Of a DNA stretch of 64,000 nt, positions 1 through 8,050 are shown one piece after another. Source of the stretch: Rhizobium sp. NFR07 (GTDB taxonomy: Bacteria > Pseudomonadota > Alphaproteobacteria > Rhizobiales > Rhizobiaceae); contig NZ_FOKM01000006.1 in the NCBI RefSeq assembly GCF_900111905.1, positions 1 through 64,000 of the forward strand, read 5' to 3'. Made by a program: the position numbers and the translations under genes. Each line of letters starts with the position of its first letter. The stretch's first letter is position 1. The notes under the pieces were generated by a model. It had not been told where the DNA came from, searched no databases, and worked only from the letters and a program-made list of their open reading frames with translations.

Positions 1-243
1 GCCTTGGTAGGCCTTTACCCCACCAACTAGCTAATCCAACGCGGGCTCATCCATCCCCGATAAATCTTTCCCCCAAAGGGCGTATACGGTATTAGCTCCA
101 GTTTCCCGGAGTTGTTCCGTAGGGATGGGTAGATTCCCACGTGTTACTCACCCGTCTGCCGCTCCCCTTGCGGGGCGCTCGACTTGCATGTGTTAAGCCT
201 GCCGCCAGCGTTCGTTCTGAGCCAGGATCAAACTCTCAAGTTG
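1..243 (-). rRNA. rrs: 16S ribosomal RNA, 5' end (partial)
   Basis: Read on the minus strand, this is the 5' end of a bacterial 16S rRNA gene. The universal forward-primer site (GAGTTTGATCCTGGCTCAG) lies at 217-235 and is followed by the alphaproteobacterial V1 stretch and the GCGTTGGATTAGCTAGTTGG region near position 20-50. The gene runs off the left edge, so only about the first 240 nt are present. The short V1 loop (CCCCGCAAGGGG) is typical of Rhizobiaceae and relatives. The exact mature 5' end is taken from family knowledge and may be off by a few bases. Confidence 0.97.
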
Positions 244-615
244 AGAATTCAATCATGACTGATCACTATGTTCTGAATCGACGAGAACATTTTTATATGT
301 ACACCAGCGTATCTCTACGCCGTTTCCATCGTTCTCACTTCAAAACGTGACCGTCATTTTGTCTTCTAAACAGACCGTTCCAAAACCCTAAAGCCCTGAA
401 ACCGTCCGCGAAAACCCGCCGACCACGTTTCTCTTTCTTCCATATTCAATTGTCAAAAAACAGACGCTCAACAGCCTCATTAAAAGCCGAAACGTCATCA
501 ATCCCAAGAGACCAACCGTTAAACCGGTCCCAATCAGCATCAGCCAATCTGTCAGAGATTTTATCGACAAGAACTTCGTCGCCAGCAGCGCCGCCGCCCT
601 CGTCAGTGAGTGGGC
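244..615 (-). other. rRNA operon leader, no gene
   Basis: AT-richer stretch between the predicted rRNA promoter and the mature 16S start. The short reading frames here look like chance frames in a processed leader. I see no tRNA and no protein gene. Confidence 0.6.
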
Positions 616-644
616 TTATAAGGCCGGGGCCGTCGCAACGTCAA
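616..644 (-). promoter_or_regulatory. Predicted sigma-70 promoter of the rRNA operon
   Basis: On the minus strand, TTGACG (639-644) is separated by exactly 17 bp from TTATAA (616-621), pointing at the 16S gene about 370 bp downstream. Spacing and hexamers fit a strong housekeeping promoter. A GC-rich discriminator-like spacer is present. Predicted from sequence only. Confidence 0.6.
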
Positions 645-1004
645 TGGGGAAAAATGCAGGAGAACCAAAAAACCGACATGTCATTGAATTTGATATATAT
701 TTTTCTTTTCTCGCTGGAATGCCCCTTTTCTGATTGCCCGGGTTCGGCATACCGGCATCTCCCAACAGGGACTATCGCGGTAGAAGCCCCCTGCCCCGAG
801 GGGTTTCGCCTGAACTTCGGCCGAGGTCGTTAAAATATGCGGATATTCGTAGTCCAGCGGAAACCTGGCGTCCCGAGCCCGCGCCGGTTATCGGTCGGAT
901 CAGAGGCCCGGTCGAGAGTTGCCGCCAGAAAGCTCTGCTGATATGTTCTTCTTTTGTTTCGGCGTCGCAGGACGCGTCCCTGGCGGCATATCTGCAGAGC
1001 GGCA
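645..1004. other. Intergenic region upstream of dinB
   Basis: No convincing gene. GTTC-N7-GTTT at 945-959 is one base off the alphaproteobacterial LexA box GTTC-N7-GTTC and lies about 45 bp before dinB, which would suit an SOS-controlled polymerase gene. With one mismatch and short half-sites it could be chance. Confidence 0.3.
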
Positions 1005-2093
1005 ATGAGCGATATACGAGAGGTCCGCAAGATCATCCATGTGGACATGGATGCGTTCTATGCCTCTGTCGAGCAGCGGGACAATCCCGAGCTGCGTGGC
1101 AAGCCGGTGGCTGTCGGCGGGGCCGCCGCCCGCGGCGTCGTGGCAGCAGCGAGCTATGAAGCGCGAGCGTATGGCGTGCGCTCCGCCATGCCGTCGGTGA
1201 CGGCTGCACGCAAATGCCCCGACCTGATCTTCGTGAAACCGCGCTTTGACGTCTATCGCGCCGTGTCCCAGCAGATCCGCGAGGTCTTTGCCGAATACAC
1301 GTCCCTCATTGAGCCCCTGTCTCTCGACGAGGCCTATCTCGATGTCACCGAAAACCTGAAGGGCATGCCGATCGCCACCGAGATCGCGATGGAAATCCGG
1401 GCGAAGATCAAGGCGGCGACCGGCCTCACCGCATCGGCCGGCATTTCCTACAACAAGTTCCTCGCCAAGATGGCGTCCGACCTCAACAAGCCTAACGGCC
1501 AGGCGGTTATCACGCCAAGGAATGGGCCTGCCTTCGTCGAGGGCCTTGCCGTGCGGAAATTCCATGGTGTCGGGCCAGCCACCGCAGACAAGATGCAGCG
1601 GCTCGGGATCGAGACCGGCGCTGATCTGAAGGAACAATCTCTGCAGTTTCTAACCCGGCATTTCGGAAAGTCCGGACCTTATTTCCATGGCATTGCCCGC
1701 GGCATCGACAATCGCCAGGTCCGGCCCGACAGGGTGCGAAAATCAGTCGGGGCCGAAGATACGTTCGCCCTGGACATCGATGATCTCGATCTGGCAACCC
1801 GTGAATTGAAACCGTTGGTCGAAAAGGTCTGGAGCCACTGCGAGGCGAAGGGCCTCTCGGCCAAGACCGTCACCGTGAAGATCAAATATTCCGACTTCAC
1901 CCAGGCGACGCGCAGCAAGACAACATCCCTGCCCTTCGCCGATTGCAGCCATGTGCTTGAAGCTGCGTCCGAGTTGCTCGCAACCGTTCATCCCTTCAGG
2001 CGGCCGGTCCGTCTGCTTGGGGTGACACTGTCATCGCTGACGAATGATACCGGCGACGACAGCAACCAGCCACAGCTCGATTTCAGCGGATAA
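1005..2093 (+). CDS. dinB: DNA polymerase IV (Y-family translesion polymerase)
   Basis: Error-prone Y-family polymerase that extends past lesions and misaligned primer ends. The 362-residue product begins with the palm motif HVDMDAFYASVEQ (first catalytic Asp near residue 14) and carries SLDEAYLDVT around residue 107, which holds the second Asp-Glu pair. KFLAKMASDLNKP follows in the thumb region. The C-terminus ends with QPQLDF, a beta-clamp binding motif. The ATG at 1005 is chosen because the polymerase fold starts a few residues later; an upstream in-frame start at 954 would add an unlike arginine-rich tail. Standing alone, it is followed immediately by the terminator of a convergent small RNA. 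Confidence 0.95.
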   Translation: MSDIREVRKIIHVDMDAFYASVEQRDNPELRGKPVAVGGAAARGVVAAASYEARAYGVRSAMPSVTAARKCPDLIFVKPRFDVYRAVSQQIREVFAEYTSLIEPLSLDEAYLDVTENLKGMPIATEIAMEIRAKIKAATGLTASAGISYNKFLAKMASDLNKPNGQAVITPRNGPAFVEGLAVRKFHGVGPATADKMQRLGIETGADLKEQSLQFLTRHFGKSGPYFHGIARGIDNRQVRPDRVRKSVGAEDTFALDIDDLDLATRELKPLVEKVWSHCEAKGLSAKTVTVKIKYSDFTQATRSKTTSLPFADCSHVLEAASELLATVHPFRRPVRLLGVTLSSLTNDTGDDSNQPQLDFSG

Positions 2094-2100
2094 ACGGAAA

Positions 2101-2136
2101 CAAAAAAGCCTGCCGCGGGAGGAGGTGCGGCAGGCT
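2101..2136 (-). terminator. Rho-independent terminator of the sRNA
   Basis: A perfect 10-bp stem (AGCCTGCCGC with GCGGCAGGCT) with a 10-nt loop is followed on the minus strand by T6. It is also the fourth anti-SD hairpin. Its position right behind the dinB stop suggests it may also affect that transcript, though the T-run serves only the minus strand. Confidence 0.85.
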
Positions 2137-2262
2137 CTTTGAAAAAATTGAACAGCGACTGGGAGGAGGAGTGTCGCTGCTCCATCAGGCTTCCCTCGGG
2201 AGGAGGAGTGGGTCGCCTGAAATCCGAAGTCCTGCGGGAGGAGGTGCATCGCTTCGTTGGAG
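2101..2262 (-). ncRNA. Small RNA with four anti-Shine-Dalgarno hairpin loops (cuckoo/CcsR-type)
   Basis: On the minus strand four successive hairpins each expose CCTCCTCCC in the loop. Stems: CGAAG/CTTCG (2225-2256), TCAGGC/GCCTGA (2185-2220), CAGCGAC/GTCGCTG (2153-2179) and AGCCTGCCGC/GCGGCAGGCT (2107-2136), the last followed by six T. The loop motifs lie at 2236-2244, 2198-2206, 2161-2169 and 2117-2125. A -10-like TATAAC at 2266-2271 would start transcription near 2259, exactly before the first hairpin, giving about 158 nt; the -35 is weak. CCUCCUCCC-loop sRNAs are known in alphaproteobacteria (CcsR in Rhodobacter, NfeR1/alpha-r14 in rhizobia) and act on ribosome binding sites. It could be one transcript or processed copies. 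Confidence 0.8.
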
Positions 2263-2546
2263 CCAGTTATACAATAATCCCGAATGAAGGTTAGTAGATC
2301 CATCGCAAGCCAGCCATGCGCCAGATGCAACCCTTCCGGATAGAAATGCTTAATTTCGAACCGCCCTCACGTGTCGGGCTGCATGGTTGGATCGTGCGAT
2401 CGATAGCCCTGAACCGTTGACCCTATCGTTCGAAAACTCGGCGCCCTGTATGGGCTGGACGCCGAGATCATCTTAGATCGCTTCAAGTGGACCGGGTGCG
2501 CCCATCGTCCACCGCCGCGAGACCGTGCGTCCGCAAGTCTCTCGAA

Positions 2547-3263
2547 CTAACGAGACTTCGACCCGCCGAAAGAATGGGCGCCCAGCTTGCGGGATAGTTC
2601 ACCGGCCGAACTCTTCAACACATCGAGTTGAGATTTCTGCGCCTCGGGCGTGAAGCGCGGCATCTGAACCGTCAAGCCGAGAGCGCCAATCAACGCGTTT
2701 CCAACGCCGAAAACAGGGACGCCGATCGCTCCCGTATCCGGATCGCGTTCTCCGAGGGAAATGTAATAGCCCTTTTGACGAATGTCGTCATAAAAGAGGC
2801 CAGGCTCCCCCGAAAACGCCATCAGGATGCGGGCCGTCGCTCCCTTGTCGAGGGTCAGGGAAGCTCCCTCTTCCAGATAGTGCCGGAACATTCGTTCGGC
2901 ATGGTGCCGGTAGAGACAAATCCGTCGGTCGCCATCCTTGATGTAGAACGCGGCAGTCTCCTGTGTCTCCTCGACCAGCTCGCGCAAGACCGGGCGCACG
3001 TAATCGGCGAGGTTGAATGCCCTCTGATACTGATTTCCAAGCCGGTAGAGCGAAGAACCAAGACGAAATCGACCGTCCGGCTCGCGATTGAGATATCCAA
3101 AGCGCTCAAGGGATGCGGCGAGGCGCAGGATAGTGCTCGGGTAGAAACCCGTCTTTTGCGCGAGTTCGTTCAGGGTCAGCCGGGGGTCGTTGTCGCCGAA
3201 CGCGTCCAGGATGGTCAGCGCACGCTCCACCGCCTCAACGCGCTGTTCTTTCTGGCCTGCCAT
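2547..3263 (-). CDS. IclR-family transcriptional regulator
   Basis: A 238-residue regulator with an N-terminal winged helix (VERALTILDAFGDNDPRLTLNELAQ, residues about 11-35, then a STILRLAASLERFGYL recognition region) and a C-terminal IclR effector domain that normally binds a small carboxylate. It ends the module whose other genes are a thioesterase, an HMG-CoA lyase family protein, a CoA-transferase and TctCBA, so it probably controls them. The repeated operator-like element at 4916-4939 and 5194-5217 is the natural candidate target. Substrate unknown. Confidence 0.9.
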   Translation of the reverse strand: MAGQKEQRVEAVERALTILDAFGDNDPRLTLNELAQKTGFYPSTILRLAASLERFGYLNREPDGRFRLGSSLYRLGNQYQRAFNLADYVRPVLRELVEETQETAAFYIKDGDRRICLYRHHAERMFRHYLEEGASLTLDKGATARILMAFSGEPGLFYDDIRQKGYYISLGERDPDTGAIGVPVFGVGNALIGALGLTVQMPRFTPEAQKSQLDVLKSSAGELSRKLGAHSFGGSKSR

Positions 3264-3388
3264 TCAACGTCTCCGCCTGAGGTATTGCAATTCTGGAACG
3301 CTTACGGCCTTCCCGCTACGCGCATGGAACCCCTATACTGCATTCGAAGCGCGACGGCAGCGGCAAGTCCGCCACCGCTGCATGGATA

Positions 3389-3793
3389 TCAGCTTCCCGC
3401 GATTATTTTCCAGACGCCGTGCGCACTTGCGATGTGGCGATCTTCGACGAACAGTTCGCCTCGCATGAAAACGAGGTGCCGTGTCTCTCTCACCACGGTG
3501 CAGGTGATTTCCACCGTCTCACCGATCCGTGCCGGTTCGAGAAACTGCATGTCGAACTGCACAGTCGCCTGAGGCCTGTCCGGATTGTTTTGCCGGGCCG
3601 TTTTCCCCATTGCGCGATCCGCAAGCGTCATCAGCATCCCGCCCTGGACGAAGCCGGCGCGGTTTTTATGCTTGGGCTCCGCAAGAAAACGAAACCGCCC
3701 CTCTCCTGCAGTCGTCACCTTGTGGAAAACCGGCCCGACCAGCTTGATGAAGCCATCGTCGATTTCTTCGATCCAATCCGTTTCCCCTGTCAC
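3389..3793 (-). CDS. PaaI-type hotdog-fold thioesterase
   Basis: A 134-residue single hotdog domain with the motif NRAGFVQGGMLMTLADRAMG (about residues 43-62), where the acidic residue on the long helix is the usual catalytic position of PaaI-family acyl-CoA thioesterases. It probably hydrolyses stalled acyl-CoA intermediates and recovers CoA. It lies between the IclR gene and the lyase gene on the same strand, which links it to the CoA-ester pathway encoded here. Substrate cannot be read from the sequence. Confidence 0.85.
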   Translation of the reverse strand: MTGETDWIEEIDDGFIKLVGPVFHKVTTAGEGRFRFLAEPKHKNRAGFVQGGMLMTLADRAMGKTARQNNPDRPQATVQFDMQFLEPARIGETVEITCTVVRETRHLVFMRGELFVEDRHIASAHGVWKIIAGS

Positions 3794-3956
3794 GAGGCTG
3801 ATCCTTTCAAAGGGATGACGCCGAATAGAAGCGCACCTAAGAGCACAGCTGGCATACGCCCGATAACCCAGCCGATAGCAAGTTGCGGTTTCCTATTAGG
3901 TCGGGGCAGCCGAAAGTTGATCGCTCTCGAGGCTGAAAACTCGGCCCGGCCCTGGC

Positions 3957-4889
3957 TCACGCGTACCGGAAACCCTTCGGCAATCCGGCGTCCTGGACAT
4001 GGCCGTAGAGAGCTTCTCCCGGCAGTCCGGAAAGAATGGTCGAACGGGCGGCGATCAGTTTTTCTATGTCGATCCCGGTTTTCAGGCCCATGGCTTCGAG
4101 CATGAACACGAGATCTTCCGTCACGATGTTGCCGGTGGCGCCAGGAGCATAGGGGCATCCTCCAAGCCCGGCCTGGGAAGAATCGAATGTTGTCACACCG
4201 ACTTCGAGTGCGGCGACGACGTTTCCGAGGCCTTGCCCACGCGTATTGTGGAAGTGAGCTCCGCCAGCCTTCCCCCCGATCTCGCTCTTCAGTCGTTTGA
4301 ACAGACGCTTCACCTGCGCAGGATTGCCGTAGCCCGTGGTGTCGGAAAGTCCGACGCTGTCCGCACCGGCCTCGACCAGCATCTCGGCGAGCCGGATGAC
4401 CCAATCTTCCGAAACCGGGCCCTCGATCGTGCACCCGAACGCCGTCGAAATCCCGACCTCGATCCCGGGATGATAGTCAGCCGAAAACTCCTGCCGCAAA
4501 GCATGGACGCGAGCGACATCTTCGACGGCTTCTTCAACGGTCCGATTGATGTTTGCCTTGCTGTGTGCCTGCGATGCGGAGACGGGCATGTTGATCTTGT
4601 GGGACCGGGCGTCGAATGCCGCCTGCGCGCCGCGAAGGTTCGGCACAAGCGCCAGCACGGTGATGCCGGGGATCTCGGTCGCGGCGGCCACGACCTCGGC
4701 ACAGTCCGCCATCTGCGGAAGCAGCTTGGGCGACACGAAGGAGCCGACTTCGATTTCGGGCAGCCCGGCCGACGCCAATCCCTTGATCCATTCGATCTTT
4801 GTTTCGGTGGGCATCGAGCGCTTGATGCTCTGCAATCCGTCGCGTGGTCCAACCTCACTGACGATCACGTCTCGTTCCACTGCACTCAC
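3957..4889 (-). CDS. mvaB: Hydroxymethylglutaryl-CoA lyase family protein
   Basis: HMG-CoA lyase cleaves 3-hydroxy-3-methylglutaryl-CoA to acetyl-CoA and acetoacetate in a metal-bearing TIM barrel. The 310-residue protein has all expected active-site residues: GPRDGLQ with Arg16-Asp17, the metal pair His212-x-His214 in AHFHNTRG, and Cys245 in GLGGCPYAPGATGN, the catalytic loop signature. It is divergent from the CoA-transferase gene 330 bp away, each with the same 24-bp operator-like element. The family also includes lyases for related 3-hydroxy-3-alkylglutaryl-CoAs, so the side chain of the substrate remains open. Confidence 0.9.
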   Translation of the reverse strand: MSAVERDVIVSEVGPRDGLQSIKRSMPTETKIEWIKGLASAGLPEIEVGSFVSPKLLPQMADCAEVVAAATEIPGITVLALVPNLRGAQAAFDARSHKINMPVSASQAHSKANINRTVEEAVEDVARVHALRQEFSADYHPGIEVGISTAFGCTIEGPVSEDWVIRLAEMLVEAGADSVGLSDTTGYGNPAQVKRLFKRLKSEIGGKAGGAHFHNTRGQGLGNVVAALEVGVTTFDSSQAGLGGCPYAPGATGNIVTEDLVFMLEAMGLKTGIDIEKLIAARSTILSGLPGEALYGHVQDAGLPKGFRYA

Positions 4890-4915
4890 AAGAACCTCCT
4901 CAAATTCCCATCAAC

Positions 4916-4939
4916 AGAATTAATTTCTATTAGACAGAA
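4916..4939. promoter_or_regulatory. Operator-like element, copy 1
   Basis: A 24-bp element of layout AGAA-N5-TTCT-N7-AGAA, 27 bp upstream of the HMG-CoA lyase start. A near copy in the same orientation sits at 5194-5217 in front of the divergent CoA-transferase gene. The alternating half-sites suit a dimer or tetramer of the IclR regulator encoded at 2547-3263. Binding is inferred. Confidence 0.55.
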
Positions 4940-5193
4940 TTTTAGTTGAGGTCAAACGCGTTTCGGTAGCTGTTTTGCGAAGAATTACAGCATTTCGCCG
5001 AGGGCATCAATCATTACTGAAGAACTTACTACTCTGATTTTATTGAAATTTCCCCCGCCCACATCACAAGAGAACGATGATGCGTTCCTCAAGCTTCGAG
5101 CGACAGCTTTCGACGATCTTATCTTTCCGATGTGCGCCGCAGCATGCAATTGCCTTGACACAACACGGTCTTTGTCTCAATTCTTAAATTAAT

Positions 5194-5217
5194 AGAACTA
5201 ATTTCTGTCTAGCAGAA
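5194..5217. promoter_or_regulatory. Operator-like element, copy 2
   Basis: Second copy of AGAA-N5-TTCT-N7-AGAA. It ends one base before the ATG at 5219, so a bound regulator would cover the transcription and translation start of the CoA-transferase gene. The rest of the 330-bp intergenic region is AT-rich with no gene. Confidence 0.55.
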
Positions 5218-5218
5218 T

Positions 5219-6475
5219 ATGGAGAATGCCTTGACCCAGACGTTTCGAGACAACTCGGCCCTTCCTTTGACTGGCGTGAAGGTGGTCGAGTTCTCTCACA
5301 TGATCATGGGACCGAGCTGCGGCATGATCCTTGCCGATCTCGGAGCGGACGTCGTCAAGATCGAACCCTATCCGAATGGTGACAACACGCGTCGGCTGAA
5401 TGGTTCCGGCGCCGGGTTCTTTCCGACCTTCAACCGCAACAAGCGCAGTCTCGTCGTCGACCTGAAATCGAAGGACGGTCACGAAGTCGCTCAGAAACTC
5501 ATCGATGGAGCCGACGTCCTCATAGAAAACTTCCGACCGGGTGCATTGGAGAAGCTCGGCTTCGGATATGAAGCGCTGAGCGCGCGCAATTCATCTCTCG
5601 TCTACTGCTCCCTGAAAGGATTTCTCTCGGGCCCCTATGAGCATCGGGCGGCACTGGACGAAGTTGTCCAGATGATGGGCGGCTTGGCCTATATGACGGG
5701 TCCGACCGGACGGCCCTTGCGCGCCGGCGCATCCGTGAACGACGTGATGGGCGGAATGTTTGCAGCGATCGCTATTCTTGCCTCTCTGCAGGAACGATCG
5801 AAGACAGGCAAAGGCCAGCTCGTCCGCAGTGCATTGTTCGAGAACAATGTCTTCCTCGTCGCCCAGCACATGCTGCAGATGGCCGTCACGGGCAAAGCGG
5901 CCGCCCCCCTCCCCGAGCGGATTTCAGCATGGGCGGTCTACGACCTGTTCGACACGGGCGACGGTGAGCAGATCTTCGTCGGCGTCGTGAGCGACACCCA
6001 GTGGGCAGCCTTCTGCAAATCCTTCGGCCTCGAGAAATTCCTGTCCAACCCCGATCTCCAGACAAATTCCAACCGCGTGCTGCATCGAGACGTGTTCATG
6101 CCGGACATCAGGGCGATCTTCTCGGCACTGACTTTGAAGGACGCGCTTGCCCGCTGCGAGGAGATCGGCCTGCCGTTTGCGCCGATCGCTAAACCTCAGG
6201 ATCTGTTCGATGACCCGCATGTGAGCCAGCCCGGCGGGACAGTCGATGTGGTGTTACCGAACGGAACGGCGACAAGGGTCCCAACCCTGCCGATCGACTT
6301 CAACGGGGAACGCCTCGGACTTCGGCTGAACATTCCACGCTGCGGGGAACATAGCGACGAGATCCTTCGGGAGCTTGGATATGAGCAGGCGGATATCGAT
6401 CGCCTTGTAACCGATGGAGCTGTTGCGGGTGAGCAAACTCCGTCGGCATCCGGCACAGTCCGAAAGCTGGCCTAG
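5219..6475 (+). CDS. CaiB/BaiF (class III) CoA-transferase
   Basis: Family III CoA-transferase moving CoA from a donor such as succinyl-CoA to a free acid. The 418-residue protein shows the family pattern: GVKVVEFSHMIMGPSCGMILADLGADVVKIE near residues 20-55, NRNKRSLVVDLKS, and the YCSLKGFLSGPYEHRAALDEVVQMMGG region around residue 145 holding the nucleophilic Asp in the usual place (LDEVVQ). With the lyase across the divergent promoter it forms a two-step activation and cleavage route, and it is followed by tctCBA on the same strand. Start: the ATG at 5219 has no ribosome site; TTG at 5231 has GGAGAA just upstream and may be the true start. Confidence 0.9.
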   Translation: MENALTQTFRDNSALPLTGVKVVEFSHMIMGPSCGMILADLGADVVKIEPYPNGDNTRRLNGSGAGFFPTFNRNKRSLVVDLKSKDGHEVAQKLIDGADVLIENFRPGALEKLGFGYEALSARNSSLVYCSLKGFLSGPYEHRAALDEVVQMMGGLAYMTGPTGRPLRAGASVNDVMGGMFAAIAILASLQERSKTGKGQLVRSALFENNVFLVAQHMLQMAVTGKAAAPLPERISAWAVYDLFDTGDGEQIFVGVVSDTQWAAFCKSFGLEKFLSNPDLQTNSNRVLHRDVFMPDIRAIFSALTLKDALARCEEIGLPFAPIAKPQDLFDDPHVSQPGGTVDVVLPNGTATRVPTLPIDFNGERLGLRLNIPRCGEHSDEILRELGYEQADIDRLVTDGAVAGEQTPSASGTVRKLA

Positions 6476-6594
6476 ATTTTCGAGGCGCCGCAATCGGCTT
6501 CCGTCTCGACTTTGCACGGAATGAACGAGGCGGGAGAGCCGATACACAGACAGAGGAACCGGGCAATTATGCCTGCACTTGGGAGGAGTGAATC

Positions 6595-7560
6595 ATGAAC
6601 CGTCGTCAATTTTTGGCATCCGCCGGCATAGCGACAGTGATGAGCGCGTTGCCGCGTTTCGCAGACGCGCAGACCGTCAAGCGTCTTGAAATTTTCGTAC
6701 CCGCCGCGCCTGGTGGCGGATGGGATCAAACCGCGCGCGTCATGGACGCGGTGATGCGTGATGCCAAGCTCATCGGCAACTCGCGCATCACCAATGTCGG
6801 CGGGGCCGGCGGCACGATCGGCTTGCCTCAGTTCATCAACCAGCACAAGGGTGACGGCAACGCGCTGATGACCGGCGGCATGGTGATGATCGGTGCGATC
6901 ATCAGCAACAAGTCGCCGGTCGATCTGACGGCGGTGACGCCGATCGCCCGGCTGACGGGAGAATACCTGACGATCGTCGTTCCGGCGGCATCTCCTCTCA
7001 AGTCCATGACCGACCTCGTCGACGCGCTGAAGAAGGACGTCGGTGCCGTGTCATGGGCAGGTGGTTCGGCCGGCGGCAGCGACCACATTCTCGCAGGTCT
7101 GGTTGCCAAGGCTGCAGGTGTCGATCCGATCAAGGTATCCTATGTCGCCTTTGCGGGCGGTGGCGAAGCCATGGCTGCCCTCCTCGGCAACCAGGTGACG
7201 TGTGGCGTATCCGGTTGGGGCGAATTCTCAGAGCAGGTGGCCGCGGGCAACCTGCGTGTGCTCGGCATTTCCGCTCCCGAGCGCGTCGAGGGCATCGATG
7301 CACCGACGATCAAGGAACAGGGTCTCGACGTCGAGCTTCTCAACTGGCGCGCCGTCTTTGGCGGCCCGGACCTCTCGGACGAGCAGAAGACCAATCTGGT
7401 CGATCTCGTCACCAAGATGGATGCTTCCGAGAAATGGCAATCCGAACTGAAAACCCGCTCGTGGACAAGGCTCTTCCTGGCAGGCGACGAGTTTGCCAAA
7501 TATCTTGAGGAAGACACGCAACGTATCGCGGGCATCCTCAAGGATCTCGGTCTCGCTTGA
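6595..7560 (+). CDS. tctC: TctC-type periplasmic tricarboxylate-binding protein
   Basis: Solute-binding subunit of a tripartite tricarboxylate transporter (TTT). The 321-residue protein starts with MNRRQFLASAGIATVMSALP, a twin-arginine-like signal ending at ADAQ, followed by the Bug/TctC pattern FVPAAPGGGWDQTAR and later NVGGAGGTIG. A GGGAGGAG ribosome site precedes the ATG. It is the first of three contiguous transporter genes, and with the CoA-transferase and lyase it points to import of a branched di- or tricarboxylate. Confidence 0.93.
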   Translation: MNRRQFLASAGIATVMSALPRFADAQTVKRLEIFVPAAPGGGWDQTARVMDAVMRDAKLIGNSRITNVGGAGGTIGLPQFINQHKGDGNALMTGGMVMIGAIISNKSPVDLTAVTPIARLTGEYLTIVVPAASPLKSMTDLVDALKKDVGAVSWAGGSAGGSDHILAGLVAKAAGVDPIKVSYVAFAGGGEAMAALLGNQVTCGVSGWGEFSEQVAAGNLRVLGISAPERVEGIDAPTIKEQGLDVELLNWRAVFGGPDLSDEQKTNLVDLVTKMDASEKWQSELKTRSWTRLFLAGDEFAKYLEEDTQRIAGILKDLGLA

Positions 7561-7570
7561 GGTCGGACTG

Positions 7571-8050
7571 ATGAGCACGGCACGTAACATCGAACTTCTG
7601 GCGGTGGCGCTTTGCGTCATCGCCCTCGGGGTCGGCGTGGTCTACATGACCACGCAGATCGCGGTTCCGCCGACCTATGCAAAAGTAGGTCCAACGATCT
7701 TCCCTTATACGGTCGGAGCAGCCCTGATCGGCCTCGGCGCATTCCTGTTTCGTGATGCGTTCGCGGGCAGCTGGTCATGCGAGGTCAATGATGAGGAGGC
7801 ACAGAAACCCGATCTAGCCCCCATGCTGTGGGTTATCGCGGGCCTGGCGATCAATCTCGTTCTGATCGCCTATGTGGGCTTCATCATCGCGTCGACCGCC
7901 ATGTTTGTCCTGGTTGCAAAGGCGTTCGGCAGCAGAAGGCTGTGGCTTGCCGCGATCGTCGGCTTCGTTCTCGCCCTTCTGGCATATTTCGGCTTCGCGC
8001 GTGTGCTCGACCTGCGCATGGGAAGCGGGCTCATTGAGGATCTTTTCTGA
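7571..8050 (+). CDS. tctB: TctB-type small membrane subunit of TTT transporter
   Basis: A 159-residue protein with four predicted membrane helices, matching the small TctB subunit in size. The start [12 protein letters not shown] at 7571 puts the first helix ([15 protein letters not shown]) at the N-terminus, as in the family. It begins 10 bp after tctC and overlaps the tctA ATG by one base, indicating translational coupling. Confidence 0.88.
   Translation: MSTARNIELLAVALCVIALGVGVVYMTTQIAVPPTYAKVGPTIFPYTVGAALIGLGAFLFRDAFAGSWSCEVNDEEAQKPDLAPMLWVIAGLAINLVLIAYVGFIIASTAMFVLVAKAFGSRRLWLAAIVGFVLALLAYFGFARVLDLRMGSGLIEDLF

Noticed and set aside
2101..2262. Reading the GGGAGGAGG repeats as four plus-strand ribosome sites for small proteins
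   Set aside because: No start codons with open frames follow at proper distance, while all four copies sit in stem-loops ending in a minus-strand T-run.
2098..2330. Small minus-strand frames over the sRNA
   Set aside because: They cross perfect hairpins and the terminator; repeated ribosome-site complements argue for RNA, not protein.
3790..4434. Long minus-strand frame overlapping the HMG-CoA lyase
   Set aside because: It lies in a shadow frame of the lyase gene; only its last 40 codons are outside, with a hydrophobic tail that matches nothing I recognise.
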